A stretch of 64,000 bases of DNA from JAFMKE01 sp037624485. GTDB taxonomy: Bacteria > Bacteroidota > Bacteroidia > Chitinophagales > UBA8649. Below, in pieces: positions 46,379 through 55,903 of the stretch. The DNA is taken from the NCBI GenBank assembly GCA_037624485.1, contig JASJJC010000009.1, positions 248,001-312,000 on the forward strand, given 5' to 3'. The position numbers and the translations under genes are program-made. The notes below the pieces were generated by a model. The model ran no database searches and was not told the origin of the DNA. It saw only the letters and a list, made by a program, of their open reading frames with translations. The stretch's first letter is position 1. Every line of letters starts with the position of its first letter.

Positions 46379-48292
46379 ATGTTTAGTCCAAAAGACATTC
46401 TCTTAAAATATTGGGGGTTCCATACTTTTCGACCCTTACAAAGAGAAATTATTGAAAGTGTGTTGAACGGTAAAGATACGCTCGCACTGTTGCCGACAGG
46501 GGGTGGAAAATCTATCTGTTTTCAAGTCCCAGCATTATGCCAAGAAGGTATTTGTATTGTGGTCTCTCCGCTTATTGCACTGATGAAAGATCAAGTTCAT
46601 AACCTTGCAAAAAATGGAATTTCAGCAGCTGCAATATTTTCTGGAATGAGCAAACGACAAATTGACCAAACATTGGATAACTGTGTTTATGGGAGAATTA
46701 AATTTCTCTATGTATCCCCTGAGCGATTACAATCAGCTATCTTTAAGGAACGAGTAAAACGCATGTCAGTCAATCTATGGGCGATAGATGAAGCTCATTG
46801 CATATCGCAATGGGGGTATGATTTTAGACCGCAATACTTGCAAATTGAAGAAGTACGTTCTGCTCACCCTGATGTGCCTGTTTTAGCATTAACTGCAACT
46901 GCTACGCCAAATGTAGTAGTTGATATTCAAGAAAAGCTCGCATTCAAAAAATGTAATCTATTACAAGGAAGTTTTTTACGTCCAAATTTGAGTTACTCTG
47001 TACTATATGAGGATGCTAAATATTCCAAGTTAGTAGATATTCTTCAAAAAGTAAGTGGGTCTTCGATTGTATATGTCCGAAGTAGACGTAAAGCAAAAGA
47101 AATTGCAGATTATCTAAGTCAATGTAAAATAAGTGCCACTTATTATCATGCTGGATTAAAAACAGATGAAAGAAGTATTCGTCAGGAAAATTGGTTGAAT
47201 AATAAATTGCGAGTCATTGTAGCTACTAATGCTTTTGGAATGGGAATAGATAAACCCAATGTAAGGACCGTAGTTCATATGGATATGCCCGAAAGCCCAG
47301 AAGCTTATTTTCAAGAAGCAGGAAGGGCTGGTCGAGATGGCGAAAAATCATATGCTGTTCTTCTATTCAATTTAGCCGACAAGATGCAGGCTATGGACCG
47401 ATTAGAAAATACTATGCCCAGTATCCCAGAAATTAAGAATGTTTATAATGCCTTGGGAAATTTTTTACAATTAGCAATAGGTTCTGGTTTGGAGCAAGCT
47501 TATCCATTTGATTTGGCAAGATTTCGTAAACAATATGATTTTAATGCCCTGAAGACAATCAATGCCTTGAAGTTTCTTGAACAGGAAGAATACATTTACC
47601 TTTCTGATTCGGTATTTCAATCATCAAAAATAATGATCAAGGCCAATAAAGCTTTGCTGTATAAATTTATGGTAGAGAATAAACAATTCGAACCCTTGAT
47701 TAAATATCTGTTAAGGGCGTACAGTGGAGTTTTTGATGGGTTTACTAATATTGACGAAAAAAAGTTAGGTGAAATTTTAAATTCAAACAAAATAAAAGTT
47801 GTTAAAGCACTTAGCTTCTTAGATCAGATAGGGATCATTCAGTATGAAAAGTTTTCAGATGATATATACCTGCGCTTTTTATTGCCAAGGGTGGCTGCAA
47901 TTGATTTGGCCATAAGTAAGAAGAATATTGAAAAAAGGATTGCAACATATAAGGAGAAGCTTGAAGCAATGATTCACTATTCATCGAATAAGCATCAATG
48001 TCGAAGCAATTCCCTTTTGGAATATTTTGGAGAAATCAGAGCGGACAGATGCGGAATATGTGATTTTTGTGTAGGCAGAAATAAATTGGATATTAGTGAG
48101 TTAGAATATCAAAATTTAATAAAATTAGTTAAAGAAGAATTTGGTGATGAAGAGCATACGCTGGAATATATTATTTCAGTGCTTCCTTTTCCCAATAAAT
48201 TAGTGCTCACTAATTTTTTAAAATGGTTGATTGATTTTGAGATTATTATTAAGCAAGAAAACGGAAAATACTTTTGGAGTCGAAAAAAATAA
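46379..48292 (+). CDS. recQ: ATP-dependent DNA helicase RecQ
   Basis: 637 residues from the ATG at 46379; a TTG at 46337 would add 14 residues with no family match and overlap the promoter. RecQ unwinds DNA 3' to 5' in recombination repair. Motifs: LLPTGGGKSICFQVPAL (Walker A), AIDEAHCISQWGYDFRP (DEAH and aromatic loop), ATNAFGMGIDKPNVRTVVHMDMP, EAGRAGRDG, and a zinc-binding segment CRSNSLLEYFGE...CGICDFC. The HRDC domain is absent; the C-terminal winged helix is present. Confidence 0.95.
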   Translation: MFSPKDILLKYWGFHTFRPLQREIIESVLNGKDTLALLPTGGGKSICFQVPALCQEGICIVVSPLIALMKDQVHNLAKNGISAAAIFSGMSKRQIDQTLDNCVYGRIKFLYVSPERLQSAIFKERVKRMSVNLWAIDEAHCISQWGYDFRPQYLQIEEVRSAHPDVPVLALTATATPNVVVDIQEKLAFKKCNLLQGSFLRPNLSYSVLYEDAKYSKLVDILQKVSGSSIVYVRSRRKAKEIADYLSQCKISATYYHAGLKTDERSIRQENWLNNKLRVIVATNAFGMGIDKPNVRTVVHMDMPESPEAYFQEAGRAGRDGEKSYAVLLFNLADKMQAMDRLENTMPSIPEIKNVYNALGNFLQLAIGSGLEQAYPFDLARFRKQYDFNALKTINALKFLEQEEYIYLSDSVFQSSKIMIKANKALLYKFMVENKQFEPLIKYLLRAYSGVFDGFTNIDEKKLGEILNSNKIKVVKALSFLDQIGIIQYEKFSDDIYLRFLLPRVAAIDLAISKKNIEKRIATYKEKLEAMIHYSSNKHQCRSNSLLEYFGEIRADRCGICDFCVGRNKLDISELEYQNLIKLVKEEFGDEEHTLEYIISVLPFPNKLVLTNFLKWLIDFEIIIKQENGKYFWSRKK

Positions 48293-49356
48293 TTTTATTA
48301 GCTAGTAGTGATATTAACTATGACCAGCGCTTGCAGAAGATTGCATCATCTTTGATGAAATTTAAAAAAAATGTATTGCTCCTTGGCCGAAAAAAGCAAG
48401 GTGCTGAAGCCTTGCAAGTTCAAAAATATCAGCAGGATAGGGTTCAATGTCTCATAAACAGAGGTATGTTGTTTTATCTAGAATTGAATTTTCGATTATT
48501 TTTTCGGGTACTTGGAAAGAAGGTTGATGTGGTTTGCGCTAATGACCCGGACACCTTACTTGCCGCATTATTGATTAAATGGTTTAGTCGGGCTGATTTA
48601 ATCTATGATGCTCATGAGTATTTCATTGAAGTTCCAGAATTATCGGGCAAAGTAATTAAACAGAAAATTTGGAGTGGTATCGAGAGATTTGGTGTCAATC
48701 ATGCGATAAAATGTTATACTGTAAATGAGAGCTTGGCTAAATTGTTTGGAGAAAAGTTCGGAAAACCATTTAGCGTGGTGAAGAATGTTCCACTTGCAAG
48801 TAAGCATGCAATTGATGCAAACAAATCCGATTTTATCTTGTATCAGGGCGCTTTGAATAGGGGAAGAGGCTTGGAATCATTGCTTGTAGCAATGCTGCAA
48901 GTCGATGCTCATTTAGTAATAGTAGGGAAGGGAGATATAGAAAGCGAACTGCATCAATTAGTTCAATCACTCCATCTTCAAGATAAAGTAAGTTTTAAAG
49001 GTTACGTTTTTCCTGCGGAACTTAAACATCTTACAGCAAGCGCATACATTGGGGTGAACTTACTTGAAGGGAGTAGCCTAAATTATCATTATTCTTTAGC
49101 AAACAAGTTTTTCGATTATATGCATGCGGGTGTTCCGAGTATAAACATGAATTTTCCGGAGTACGCAAAAATACATAAGGAGGCAGCAACAGGAATTTTA
49201 ATTGAAGACTTGAACCCAGAGGAATTGGGTAGTGCTATTAATACCTTGTTTGAAGACAAACAATTGTATAGTAAATTCCGAAGTAATTGCGAGCAATTAA
49301 GTAAGCGATATAATTGGGAAGAAGAAGAAAAAATACTAATTAATATTTATACTTAA
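48274..49356 (+). CDS. Glycosyltransferase (GT4/GT-B fold)
   Basis: 360 residues. The TTG start at 48274 lies within the last 19 bases of recQ and gives the Rossmann strand KKIILLASSDINYDQRLQKIASSL; no nearer ATG keeps it. Conserved GT-B features are YDAHEYFIEVPE near residue 112, LVIVGKGDIESELHQL near residue 208 and KFFDYMHAGVPSI near residue 290. It probably transfers a sugar to a surface polysaccharide or glycoprotein; the acceptor is unknown. Its end overlaps yraN (convergent) by 4 bases. Confidence 0.85.
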   Translation: MESKKIILLASSDINYDQRLQKIASSLMKFKKNVLLLGRKKQGAEALQVQKYQQDRVQCLINRGMLFYLELNFRLFFRVLGKKVDVVCANDPDTLLAALLIKWFSRADLIYDAHEYFIEVPELSGKVIKQKIWSGIERFGVNHAIKCYTVNESLAKLFGEKFGKPFSVVKNVPLASKHAIDANKSDFILYQGALNRGRGLESLLVAMLQVDAHLVIVGKGDIESELHQLVQSLHLQDKVSFKGYVFPAELKHLTASAYIGVNLLEGSSLNYHYSLANKFFDYMHAGVPSINMNFPEYAKIHKEAATGILIEDLNPEELGSAINTLFEDKQLYSKFRSNCEQLSKRYNWEEEEKILINIYT

Positions 49357-49709
49357 TCATCTACAAAGAAGAATGCATCTTCAATGTGTTCAAGTGAATG
49401 TATTTTGCTTAAAGCAATAATATCGAATCTAACTTCTCCCTCCCATTTATTCTCAGCTATCCAGTGATTGGCAGCGAGCATTATTCTTTTTTGTTGGGCC
49501 TCATTGACAAAGTCCTCAGGGTGGCCAAAATCATTCCTACTTCGTAATTTCACCTCTACAAAAACGATGGTTTTTTCCTTCATCGCGATAAGGTCTATTT
49601 CAAAATGACTATACCTGTAATTATGCGCGATTATTGAATAATTGCAAGCACTAAGAAAATGCGCAGCCTGCTTTTCACCTGCTTTTCCTAAGTCATTGTG
49701 TCTAGCCAT
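49353..49709 (-). CDS. YraN/UPF0102 family protein
   Basis: 118-residue protein of the UPF0102 (YraN) family, with a restriction-endonuclease-like fold: GKAGEKQAAHFL, EIDLIAMKEKTIVFVEVKLRS (E, D and E-x-K motif). Start ATG at 49709 is the family N-terminus MARHNDLGKAGE; the longer reading from 49772 would run toward the divergent PGI/PMI gene. Nuclease activity is not established. Confidence 0.9.
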   Translation of the reverse strand: MARHNDLGKAGEKQAAHFLSACNYSIIAHNYRYSHFEIDLIAMKEKTIVFVEVKLRSRNDFGHPEDFVNEAQQKRIMLAANHWIAENKWEGEVRFDIIALSKIHSLEHIEDAFFFVDD

Positions 49710-49786
49710 AAAACTAATGTACAAATAAACCGCATAATTTGGCATTGTGCTTATTTGGCTATTACTTTGCACCTTAAATAAAGTTT

Positions 49787-50764
49787 ATGGAAAAATTAAT
49801 TGAGAATTTTGCGGAACAGATGAAAACGGCTCTGGAAATTGGAGAGGCCTACAGCTTTAAAACAAGTCCAAAACAATTTTCTAATGTAGTGATATGTGGA
49901 CTAGGAGGATCAGGGATTGGTGGTAGCCTTATCAAAGACGCAACCATCAATGAAATTAATATTCCAGTGAATACGGTAAATGGATACTTTTTGCCGGCTT
50001 ATGCTGATGAGGGTAGCTTGATTATCATTTCATCCTACAGTGGAAATACGGAAGAAACTTTACATTGTTTGGAGGAGGCATTGAGGAGGAATGCGACGAT
50101 TTGTGCCATCACATCAAATGGTAAAGTAAAGGAAATGAGTCATAAACATGGTTTTGATTGCATTTTTATTCCTGGAGGAGATCCTCCGCGCTCAACGCTA
50201 GGATTTTCTGCAACACAATTGTTATATATCTTAAATTATTTTGAATTAATCTCAGATACATTTAAAAATGATTTAAGAAAAACTATCAATTTAATCAGTG
50301 CAGACAAGGACAATATCAAAAAAATAGCTAATGAATTAGCAAACGGTATTTATAATAAAATTCCGGTTTTGTATAGTTCAGATCATATAGAATCCGTAAC
50401 TATCCGTTGGCGTCAACAAATTAATGAAAATGGAAAGCAGTTATGCTGGCACCACGTGTTACCTGAGATGAACCATAACGAATTAGTCGGTTGGCGAGAT
50501 AAGAATGAAGACTTAGCTGTAGTATTTTTAAGGAATGATAATGACTTCGCTAAAGTTGCCAAGCGAATGGACCTGAACAAAGAAGTTTATAAAACCTGCA
50601 CACCGCATATTTATGAAATTTGGTCTAAAGGTGAAAGCTTCTTAGAAAGAGCGATATATTTAATCCATCTTGGTGATTGGTTGACGCTCTATTTATCTCA
50701 CTTAAGGGGTTATGACACCACAGAAGTAAATGTTATAGACCGGTTAAAAGCAAATTTGGCTTAA
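49787..50764 (+). CDS. Bifunctional phosphoglucose/phosphomannose isomerase
   Basis: 325 residues with two SIS domains. The first has the sugar-phosphate loop VVICGLGGSGIGGSL and IIISSYSGNTEET; the conserved Thr/Pro loop ERAIYLIHLGDWLTLYLS is near the C-terminus. Members interconvert glucose-6-P/fructose-6-P and mannose-6-P/fructose-6-P. The next gene, rluD-like, starts at its stop codon (TAATG). Confidence 0.9.
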   Translation: MEKLIENFAEQMKTALEIGEAYSFKTSPKQFSNVVICGLGGSGIGGSLIKDATINEINIPVNTVNGYFLPAYADEGSLIIISSYSGNTEETLHCLEEALRRNATICAITSNGKVKEMSHKHGFDCIFIPGGDPPRSTLGFSATQLLYILNYFELISDTFKNDLRKTINLISADKDNIKKIANELANGIYNKIPVLYSSDHIESVTIRWRQQINENGKQLCWHHVLPEMNHNELVGWRDKNEDLAVVFLRNDNDFAKVAKRMDLNKEVYKTCTPHIYEIWSKGESFLERAIYLIHLGDWLTLYLSHLRGYDTTEVNVIDRLKANLA

Positions 50765-51816
50765 TGGCGAACGAAGAAAATATTGAGTTAGAGGACAACT
50801 CCAGCGGCGATGAGTTGCTTAATAATATTGATCTTATTGTAGATAAGAATCAAAGCCCACTAAGAATTGATAAGTATATTATTACGCACAGTATTTTGGC
50901 AAGTCGATCTAAATTACAGGCAGGTGCAAAAGCAGGTGCTTTATTGGTTAATGGAGAAGCTGTGAAGTCAAACTATAAAGTTCGTCCGCTCGATAAAATT
51001 TCTTTTGTTTACCCCAAATCGCAGCATACTGCAGATTTAACTCCAGAGAACATTCCGTTAGATATCGTTTATGAAGATGACGACTTAATGGTGATAAATA
51101 AACCAACAGGATTAGTTGTACATCCAGGTGTTGGTAATACGAATGGAACATTGGTGAATGCATTACTATATCATATTCAAGATTTGCCTGGCCAAAGTAG
51201 AGAGCGCGCTGGGTTAGTGCATCGAATAGACAAAAACACATCAGGTCTTTTAGTGATAGCGAAAAGTGATGAAGCGATGAGTCACTTGGCTAAGCAATTT
51301 TTTGATCGGACAATCAATCGAAGATATCAAGCCTTAGTTTGGGGAGATTTTGATGAGGAAAGTGGTTCTGTTGAAGGCCATATTGGTCGCGATTTAAGAA
51401 ATTCTAAAAATTATACAGTCTTCCCAAGAGGTGATTTTGGAAAACATGCCAAAACGCATTATCGAGTGTTAGAGCGATTTGCATACACCACCTTGGTTGA
51501 GTGCAAGCTTGAAACTGGAAGAACCCATCAAATTAGGGTACATATGAAGCATCTTGGGCATACCTTATTCAATGATGAGAAGTATGGTGGGGATCGAATT
51601 TTAAAGGGAACCATTTATTCTAAATACAAGCAATTTGTTCAGAATGCTTTCGAAATTTGTCCTCGTCAGGCTCTTCATGCTAAATCATTAGGATTTATTC
51701 ATCCTACCTCAGGGAAAGAGATGTATTTTGAAAGTGAGCTACCCCAAGATATGCACCTACTTATTGAGAAGTGGAGGAATTATGCGCAAGTAATTTTCAA
51801 CAAAAACATTGATTAG
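50764..51816 (+). CDS. RluA/RluD-family 23S rRNA pseudouridine synthase
   Basis: 350 residues. An N-terminal S4 RNA-binding domain (about 34-85) precedes the catalytic domain with D156 in HRIDKNTSGLLVIAKSD. The C-terminal LETGRTHQIRVHMKHLGH is conserved. Family members modify 23S rRNA helix 69; RluD is the closest by length and S4 domain. It overlaps the PGI/PMI stop by one base. Confidence 0.93.
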   Translation: MANEENIELEDNSSGDELLNNIDLIVDKNQSPLRIDKYIITHSILASRSKLQAGAKAGALLVNGEAVKSNYKVRPLDKISFVYPKSQHTADLTPENIPLDIVYEDDDLMVINKPTGLVVHPGVGNTNGTLVNALLYHIQDLPGQSRERAGLVHRIDKNTSGLLVIAKSDEAMSHLAKQFFDRTINRRYQALVWGDFDEESGSVEGHIGRDLRNSKNYTVFPRGDFGKHAKTHYRVLERFAYTTLVECKLETGRTHQIRVHMKHLGHTLFNDEKYGGDRILKGTIYSKYKQFVQNAFEICPRQALHAKSLGFIHPTSGKEMYFESELPQDMHLLIEKWRNYAQVIFNKNID

Positions 51817-51889
51817 TTGTTTTTTGTAATACTCTAATGGAGCTTTTGTACTATCTTTAAATGGTTTTTTTACGTGTAAAAATTTATTG

Positions 51890-54475
51890 ATGAAAAAAGT
51901 ATTTTTTTTTATATTTTGTAATCTCTTGCTACTAACTTCCTTAGCACAAGAGACTGTCGGTGGAAGTCCAGCTTCGCTGACATTAGAGTTAAATAAGCGT
52001 GTTCCAAACTATACGCTTGAAGCTTTGAATGTAGCTCAGCTATTGGCTGAAGATATAGAAAATGGTAAAAATGGTGTCCTTGAGCGTTCAGCAGTTATTC
52101 GACCAACAAATATTGACTTATACAATCAAGGGGTTTGGACTGAGCTAGCAAACGGAGATAGAGTTTGGCGTCTTGTGATTCATGCGGTTAAAGCCAAGGC
52201 CATAACTTTGTTATTTAAAGATTTCCACTTACCATTAGGTGCTGAACTTTTTGTTTACAACCCCAGCTATACTCAAATTTTAGGTGCGTATACTTCCTTA
52301 AATAATCATGAGTCTAAACAATTTACAACGGAGCTCATTTATGGAGAAAAATGTGTTTTAGAATATTATGAGCCCGCTTCTCAAAAGTGGAATGGGAATT
52401 TTGTAATCGAAGGAGTTGCGCATCTATATAAGGATGTTCCTTGGGGTACAGAAGTCCAAGGTTTTGACGATTCTGATGCTTGCGAAGTGAATGTTAACTG
52501 CAGCGAAGGAAGTGCTTGGCAGAATGAAAAGAAAGGAGTAGCTAGAATTTTTGTTGTTTCAGGTGGATCTGGAGGCTGGTGCACAGGCTCTTTAGTGAAT
52601 AATACTAATCAAGATTGTACGCCGTATTTCCTAACAGCCTATCATTGTAGTGAGGGTGCTTCAAGCTCCAATTTTAATAATTTTGTATTTTATTTCAATT
52701 ACGAAGCGAATGCTTGTTCAAACCCTTCCAGTCAAAATTCAGTTATCAATAGTGCGGAATATTTCACTGTGACGGGGTGCAGTGTGATTTCTAGCAGTAA
52801 CAATGGGGGTAGTTCAAGTTCTGATTTTATGTTGCTTGAGTTTAACTCAAATATTCCCTCCGCCCATGTTAATGATGTCTTTTACAACGGATGGGATAGA
52901 AATAATATTTCTACGCTTACTAGTGATGGGGTGAGTATTCATCATCCTGCAGGAGATATCAAGAAAATATCAACTTACACGGCTTCACTATCAACCGGTA
53001 GTTGGAATGGAAGTGGCTTAGCTTCGCATTATGAAGTACGATGGGCTTCGACAGCCAATGGGCATGGAGTAACTGAGGGTGGGTCTTCCGGATCTCCCAT
53101 TTTTAATGCGCAAGGTCTGATAATTGGAACATTAACTGGTGGGGGTTCTTTTTGCACCTTTACTAGTGGTCGTGATGATTATGGAAAAGTTTCTTATCAC
53201 TGGAATTCAAATGGAAATGCTAATAATCGAAGGCTAGATATCCACCTCGACCCTGCGGGTAATGGCTCAGCAACATCTCTTACTGGAGCTACGCAACCCT
53301 GCACAAACACAGTGATGTTAGACGCTTCCGTAGCTGTTATTTTGGAGCCAAGTGCGGATATTTGTGGAGCTAATTTTACGCCTCAAGTTACCTTAAGAAA
53401 TGCAGGCACGGTAAACTTAAGTAGCTGCCAAATAAAATATCAGGTAACAGGGAGTGCATTGCAAACCTTTAATTGGTCGGGTAATTTAAGCTCAAATTCA
53501 ACGGTAAATATTGATTTAAATACTGTTGTCGCCTCACCAGGCACGAATACTTTTACAGCCTACTCGAACAATCCCAATGGCTCAAATGACCAGAACCCGA
53601 GCAACGATTCTAAGTCTGTAGTTTTTGATGCCATAGCAGGTGGATCATTGCCTATTTCACAAAACTTTCAAGGGACGACATTTCCACCAACAAATTATGA
53701 CCGCTATAACGGTGATAATGATGTAAGTTGGGAACGAACTAATAGTGCGGGATTTAATAGTAACGCCTCTATGTTTGTGGATAATTGGGATTATAATGCG
53801 GTAGGAGCTTACGATTGGTTTGTCTTGCCTTCAGTTGATCTAAGTGGTGTGTCAAACCCAACGCTTACATACGATCTTGCATACGCCTATTATGATGGGC
53901 AGCAAGGAGTTTTCTATGACTCGTTATATGTGGCATATTCAATTAATTGCGGAACGAATTGGTCAGCACTTACTTATGAAGGAGGAGTCCAGTTGGCAAC
54001 AGCTGGAGGTCAAAGCACAGAGTTTGAGCCAGATAATGGAGACTGGAATTCAGAGTCAGTGGATTTAAACATACCTGAACTTCAAGGTCAAGACAACGTA
54101 TTGTTTGCCTTTGTATCAGTAAATGGCTACGGAAACAATTTGTATGTAGACAATATTAATATTCAAGTTGGATCTACCACAACTCCACCAGCAGGCACAG
54201 TGGCTATAAAGGAAGCTAACTGGTTAAACAGTATTAGTTTGTACCCCAACCCGACTTATGAATATTTGCAAATTGATCTTTCACTTAAAAGCAAAGATGA
54301 TATCCGTGTAGAAGTATTTAATACGCTGGGACAACTGATGATTCAAAAGGATTTGTTAGATTTTACATCGGGGGTTGAAACGATAAATCTACAGCAAGCT
54401 TCTTCTGGGGTTTATTATGTTCGAGTTTCTAATAATAGTGCATCAAAAATTGTTCGATTCTTGAAGAAAAATTAA
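51890..54475 (+). CDS. Secreted trypsin-like (lysyl endopeptidase-type) protease
   Basis: 862 residues; the ATG at 51890 follows an in-frame TTG by one codon. Signal peptide ends SLAQ. A propeptide-like region leads to a chymotrypsin-fold catalytic domain with H252 (TAYHC), D312 (SSDFMLL) and S400 (GGSSGSPIF), matching lysyl endopeptidase-type enzymes. CARDB/Ig-like segments (about 480-590), a further jellyroll-like region and a T9SS type A sorting domain (about 785-862) follow. Predicted to be exported by the T9SS. Cleavage specificity for Lys is inferred from family resemblance only. Confidence 0.88.
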   Translation: MKKVFFFIFCNLLLLTSLAQETVGGSPASLTLELNKRVPNYTLEALNVAQLLAEDIENGKNGVLERSAVIRPTNIDLYNQGVWTELANGDRVWRLVIHAVKAKAITLLFKDFHLPLGAELFVYNPSYTQILGAYTSLNNHESKQFTTELIYGEKCVLEYYEPASQKWNGNFVIEGVAHLYKDVPWGTEVQGFDDSDACEVNVNCSEGSAWQNEKKGVARIFVVSGGSGGWCTGSLVNNTNQDCTPYFLTAYHCSEGASSSNFNNFVFYFNYEANACSNPSSQNSVINSAEYFTVTGCSVISSSNNGGSSSSDFMLLEFNSNIPSAHVNDVFYNGWDRNNISTLTSDGVSIHHPAGDIKKISTYTASLSTGSWNGSGLASHYEVRWASTANGHGVTEGGSSGSPIFNAQGLIIGTLTGGGSFCTFTSGRDDYGKVSYHWNSNGNANNRRLDIHLDPAGNGSATSLTGATQPCTNTVMLDASVAVILEPSADICGANFTPQVTLRNAGTVNLSSCQIKYQVTGSALQTFNWSGNLSSNSTVNIDLNTVVASPGTNTFTAYSNNPNGSNDQNPSNDSKSVVFDAIAGGSLPISQNFQGTTFPPTNYDRYNGDNDVSWERTNSAGFNSNASMFVDNWDYNAVGAYDWFVLPSVDLSGVSNPTLTYDLAYAYYDGQQGVFYDSLYVAYSINCGTNWSALTYEGGVQLATAGGQSTEFEPDNGDWNSESVDLNIPELQGQDNVLFAFVSVNGYGNNLYVDNINIQVGSTTTPPAGTVAIKEANWLNSISLYPNPTYEYLQIDLSLKSKDDIRVEVFNTLGQLMIQKDLLDFTSGVETINLQQASSGVYYVRVSNNSASKIVRFLKKN

Positions 54476-54497
54476 GACAGATATAAAACGAATTAAG

Positions 54498-54530
54498 AAA
54501 GGGAGAGCAGGATGTTCTCCCTTTTTGTTT
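54498..54530 (+). terminator. Terminator after the secreted protease
   Basis: Stem AAAGGGAGA (54498-54506) with TCTCCCTTT (54516-54524) and a T-run. Confidence 0.88.
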
Positions 54531-54564
54531 GAATTGGTTTCCACAAGCGTTAATATCATAGCAT

Positions 54565-54593
54565 TTTGATATGATTGATGTCTTGTATATTTG
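54565..54593 (+). promoter_or_regulatory. Promoter of purT (leaderless)
   Basis: TTTG (54565-54568), 17-base spacer and TATATTTG (54586-54593), the same spacing as the E1 dehydrogenase promoter. The purT ATG follows after only four bases. Confidence 0.7.
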
Positions 54594-54597
54594 TTCT

Positions 54598-55767
54598 ATG
54601 CAAAAGACAAAAATTTTACTTCTGGGTTCAGGGGAACTGGGAAAGGAGTTAGTGATTTCCTTAAAACGATTAGGGGAATATGTCGTAGCCTGCGACAACT
54701 ATGCGAATGCTCCTGCTATGCAGGTTGCTGATGAGTTTGAAGTGTTTAATATGCTCGATGCAGCAGCACTTGATTCCATGGTTGAAAAGCATAATCCAAA
54801 ACTCATTGTACCCGAAATTGAGTCCATTCGAACGGAACGATTTTTTGCATATGAGGAGCAAGGGTATAATGTGGTGCCAAGTGCAAGAGCTGCCAATTTT
54901 ACGATGAATCGTAAGCTTATAAGAGATTTAGCGGCCAAGGAATTGAACTTAAGAACTGCAAAGTACGCTTACGCAACAAACAAAAATGAGTTTGATACTG
55001 CAGTGCATGAAATTGGAATGCCATGCGTTGTGAAACCTTTAATGTCTAGTTCTGGTAAAGGACAAAGTGTGGTTCGCTCCAAAGAAGACTTAGAAACGAG
55101 TTTCACTTATGCCATGGAAGGTAGTCGAGGTGATCTGAAAGAAATTATTATTGAAGCTTTCGTTGAATTTCATACAGAAATCACTCTATTAACGGTAACC
55201 CAAGAACAAGGTGAAACATTGTTTTGTCCTGCTATTGGTCACAGACAGGAGAGGGGAGATTACCAAGAGTCTTGGCAGCCATGTATTCTTAAAGCTGAAG
55301 ATATTGACGAAGCGCAAGAAATGGCTAAAAAAGTAACGGAGGCCTTGACCGGAGCCGGTGTGTGGGGAGTAGAATTTTTCATTTCGGATGAAGGCGTTTA
55401 TTTTTCTGAGCTTTCCCCTCGTCCTCATGATACCGGAATGGTTACTCTGGCAGGTACACAGAATTTAAGCGAATTCGAACTGCATGCAAGAGCAATATTA
55501 GGATTGCCTATTTTAAATATAAGCCTAGACAGAGCAGGGGTCAGTGCTGTTATATTGGCTGATGAAGAAAGTGATAAATGGCCAAAATTTTCAGGAGTTA
55601 AGCAAGCCTTAAATGCTCCGCAAGCTGACATCCGTTTGTTTGGCAAACCAAACACAAGAAAATACCGAAGAATGGGCGTTAGCTTAGTGTATGGAGAGAA
55701 GAACGCAAACGTAGAAAATCTCCGTATTAAAGCACGAAATTTAGCAGATAAAGTCAAAGTAAACTAG
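54598..55767 (+). CDS. purT: Formate-dependent GAR transformylase PurT
   Basis: 389 residues from the ATG at 54598; the in-frame ATG at 54571 lies upstream of the -7 element and would be outside the transcript. PurT uses ATP and formate to make formyl-GAR in purine synthesis. N-terminal Rossmann segment ILLLGSGELGKEL, ATP-grasp loop PLMSSSGKGQSVV, and ELSPRPHDTGMVTLA are all intact. Confidence 0.95.
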   Translation: MQKTKILLLGSGELGKELVISLKRLGEYVVACDNYANAPAMQVADEFEVFNMLDAAALDSMVEKHNPKLIVPEIESIRTERFFAYEEQGYNVVPSARAANFTMNRKLIRDLAAKELNLRTAKYAYATNKNEFDTAVHEIGMPCVVKPLMSSSGKGQSVVRSKEDLETSFTYAMEGSRGDLKEIIIEAFVEFHTEITLLTVTQEQGETLFCPAIGHRQERGDYQESWQPCILKAEDIDEAQEMAKKVTEALTGAGVWGVEFFISDEGVYFSELSPRPHDTGMVTLAGTQNLSEFELHARAILGLPILNISLDRAGVSAVILADEESDKWPKFSGVKQALNAPQADIRLFGKPNTRKYRRMGVSLVYGEKNANVENLRIKARNLADKVKVN

Positions 55768-55792
55768 AAAGTAGTTTAAGGAAAAAGCTTTT

Positions 55793-55820
55793 AGGCAGTC
55801 TTGCTTGTTGCCTTTTATTT
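55793..55820 (+). terminator. Weak candidate terminator after purT
   Basis: A 5-bp stem AGGCA/TGCCT with an 11-base loop and following T-rich sequence. Marginal. Confidence 0.4.
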
Positions 55821-55903
55821 TCAGTTAACTAAGACAAGTGCAGAAAAATAGAATTTTCATATCTTTACACCTTATTCCATAAGCTTTTAAATTCGACCAT
55901 AGC

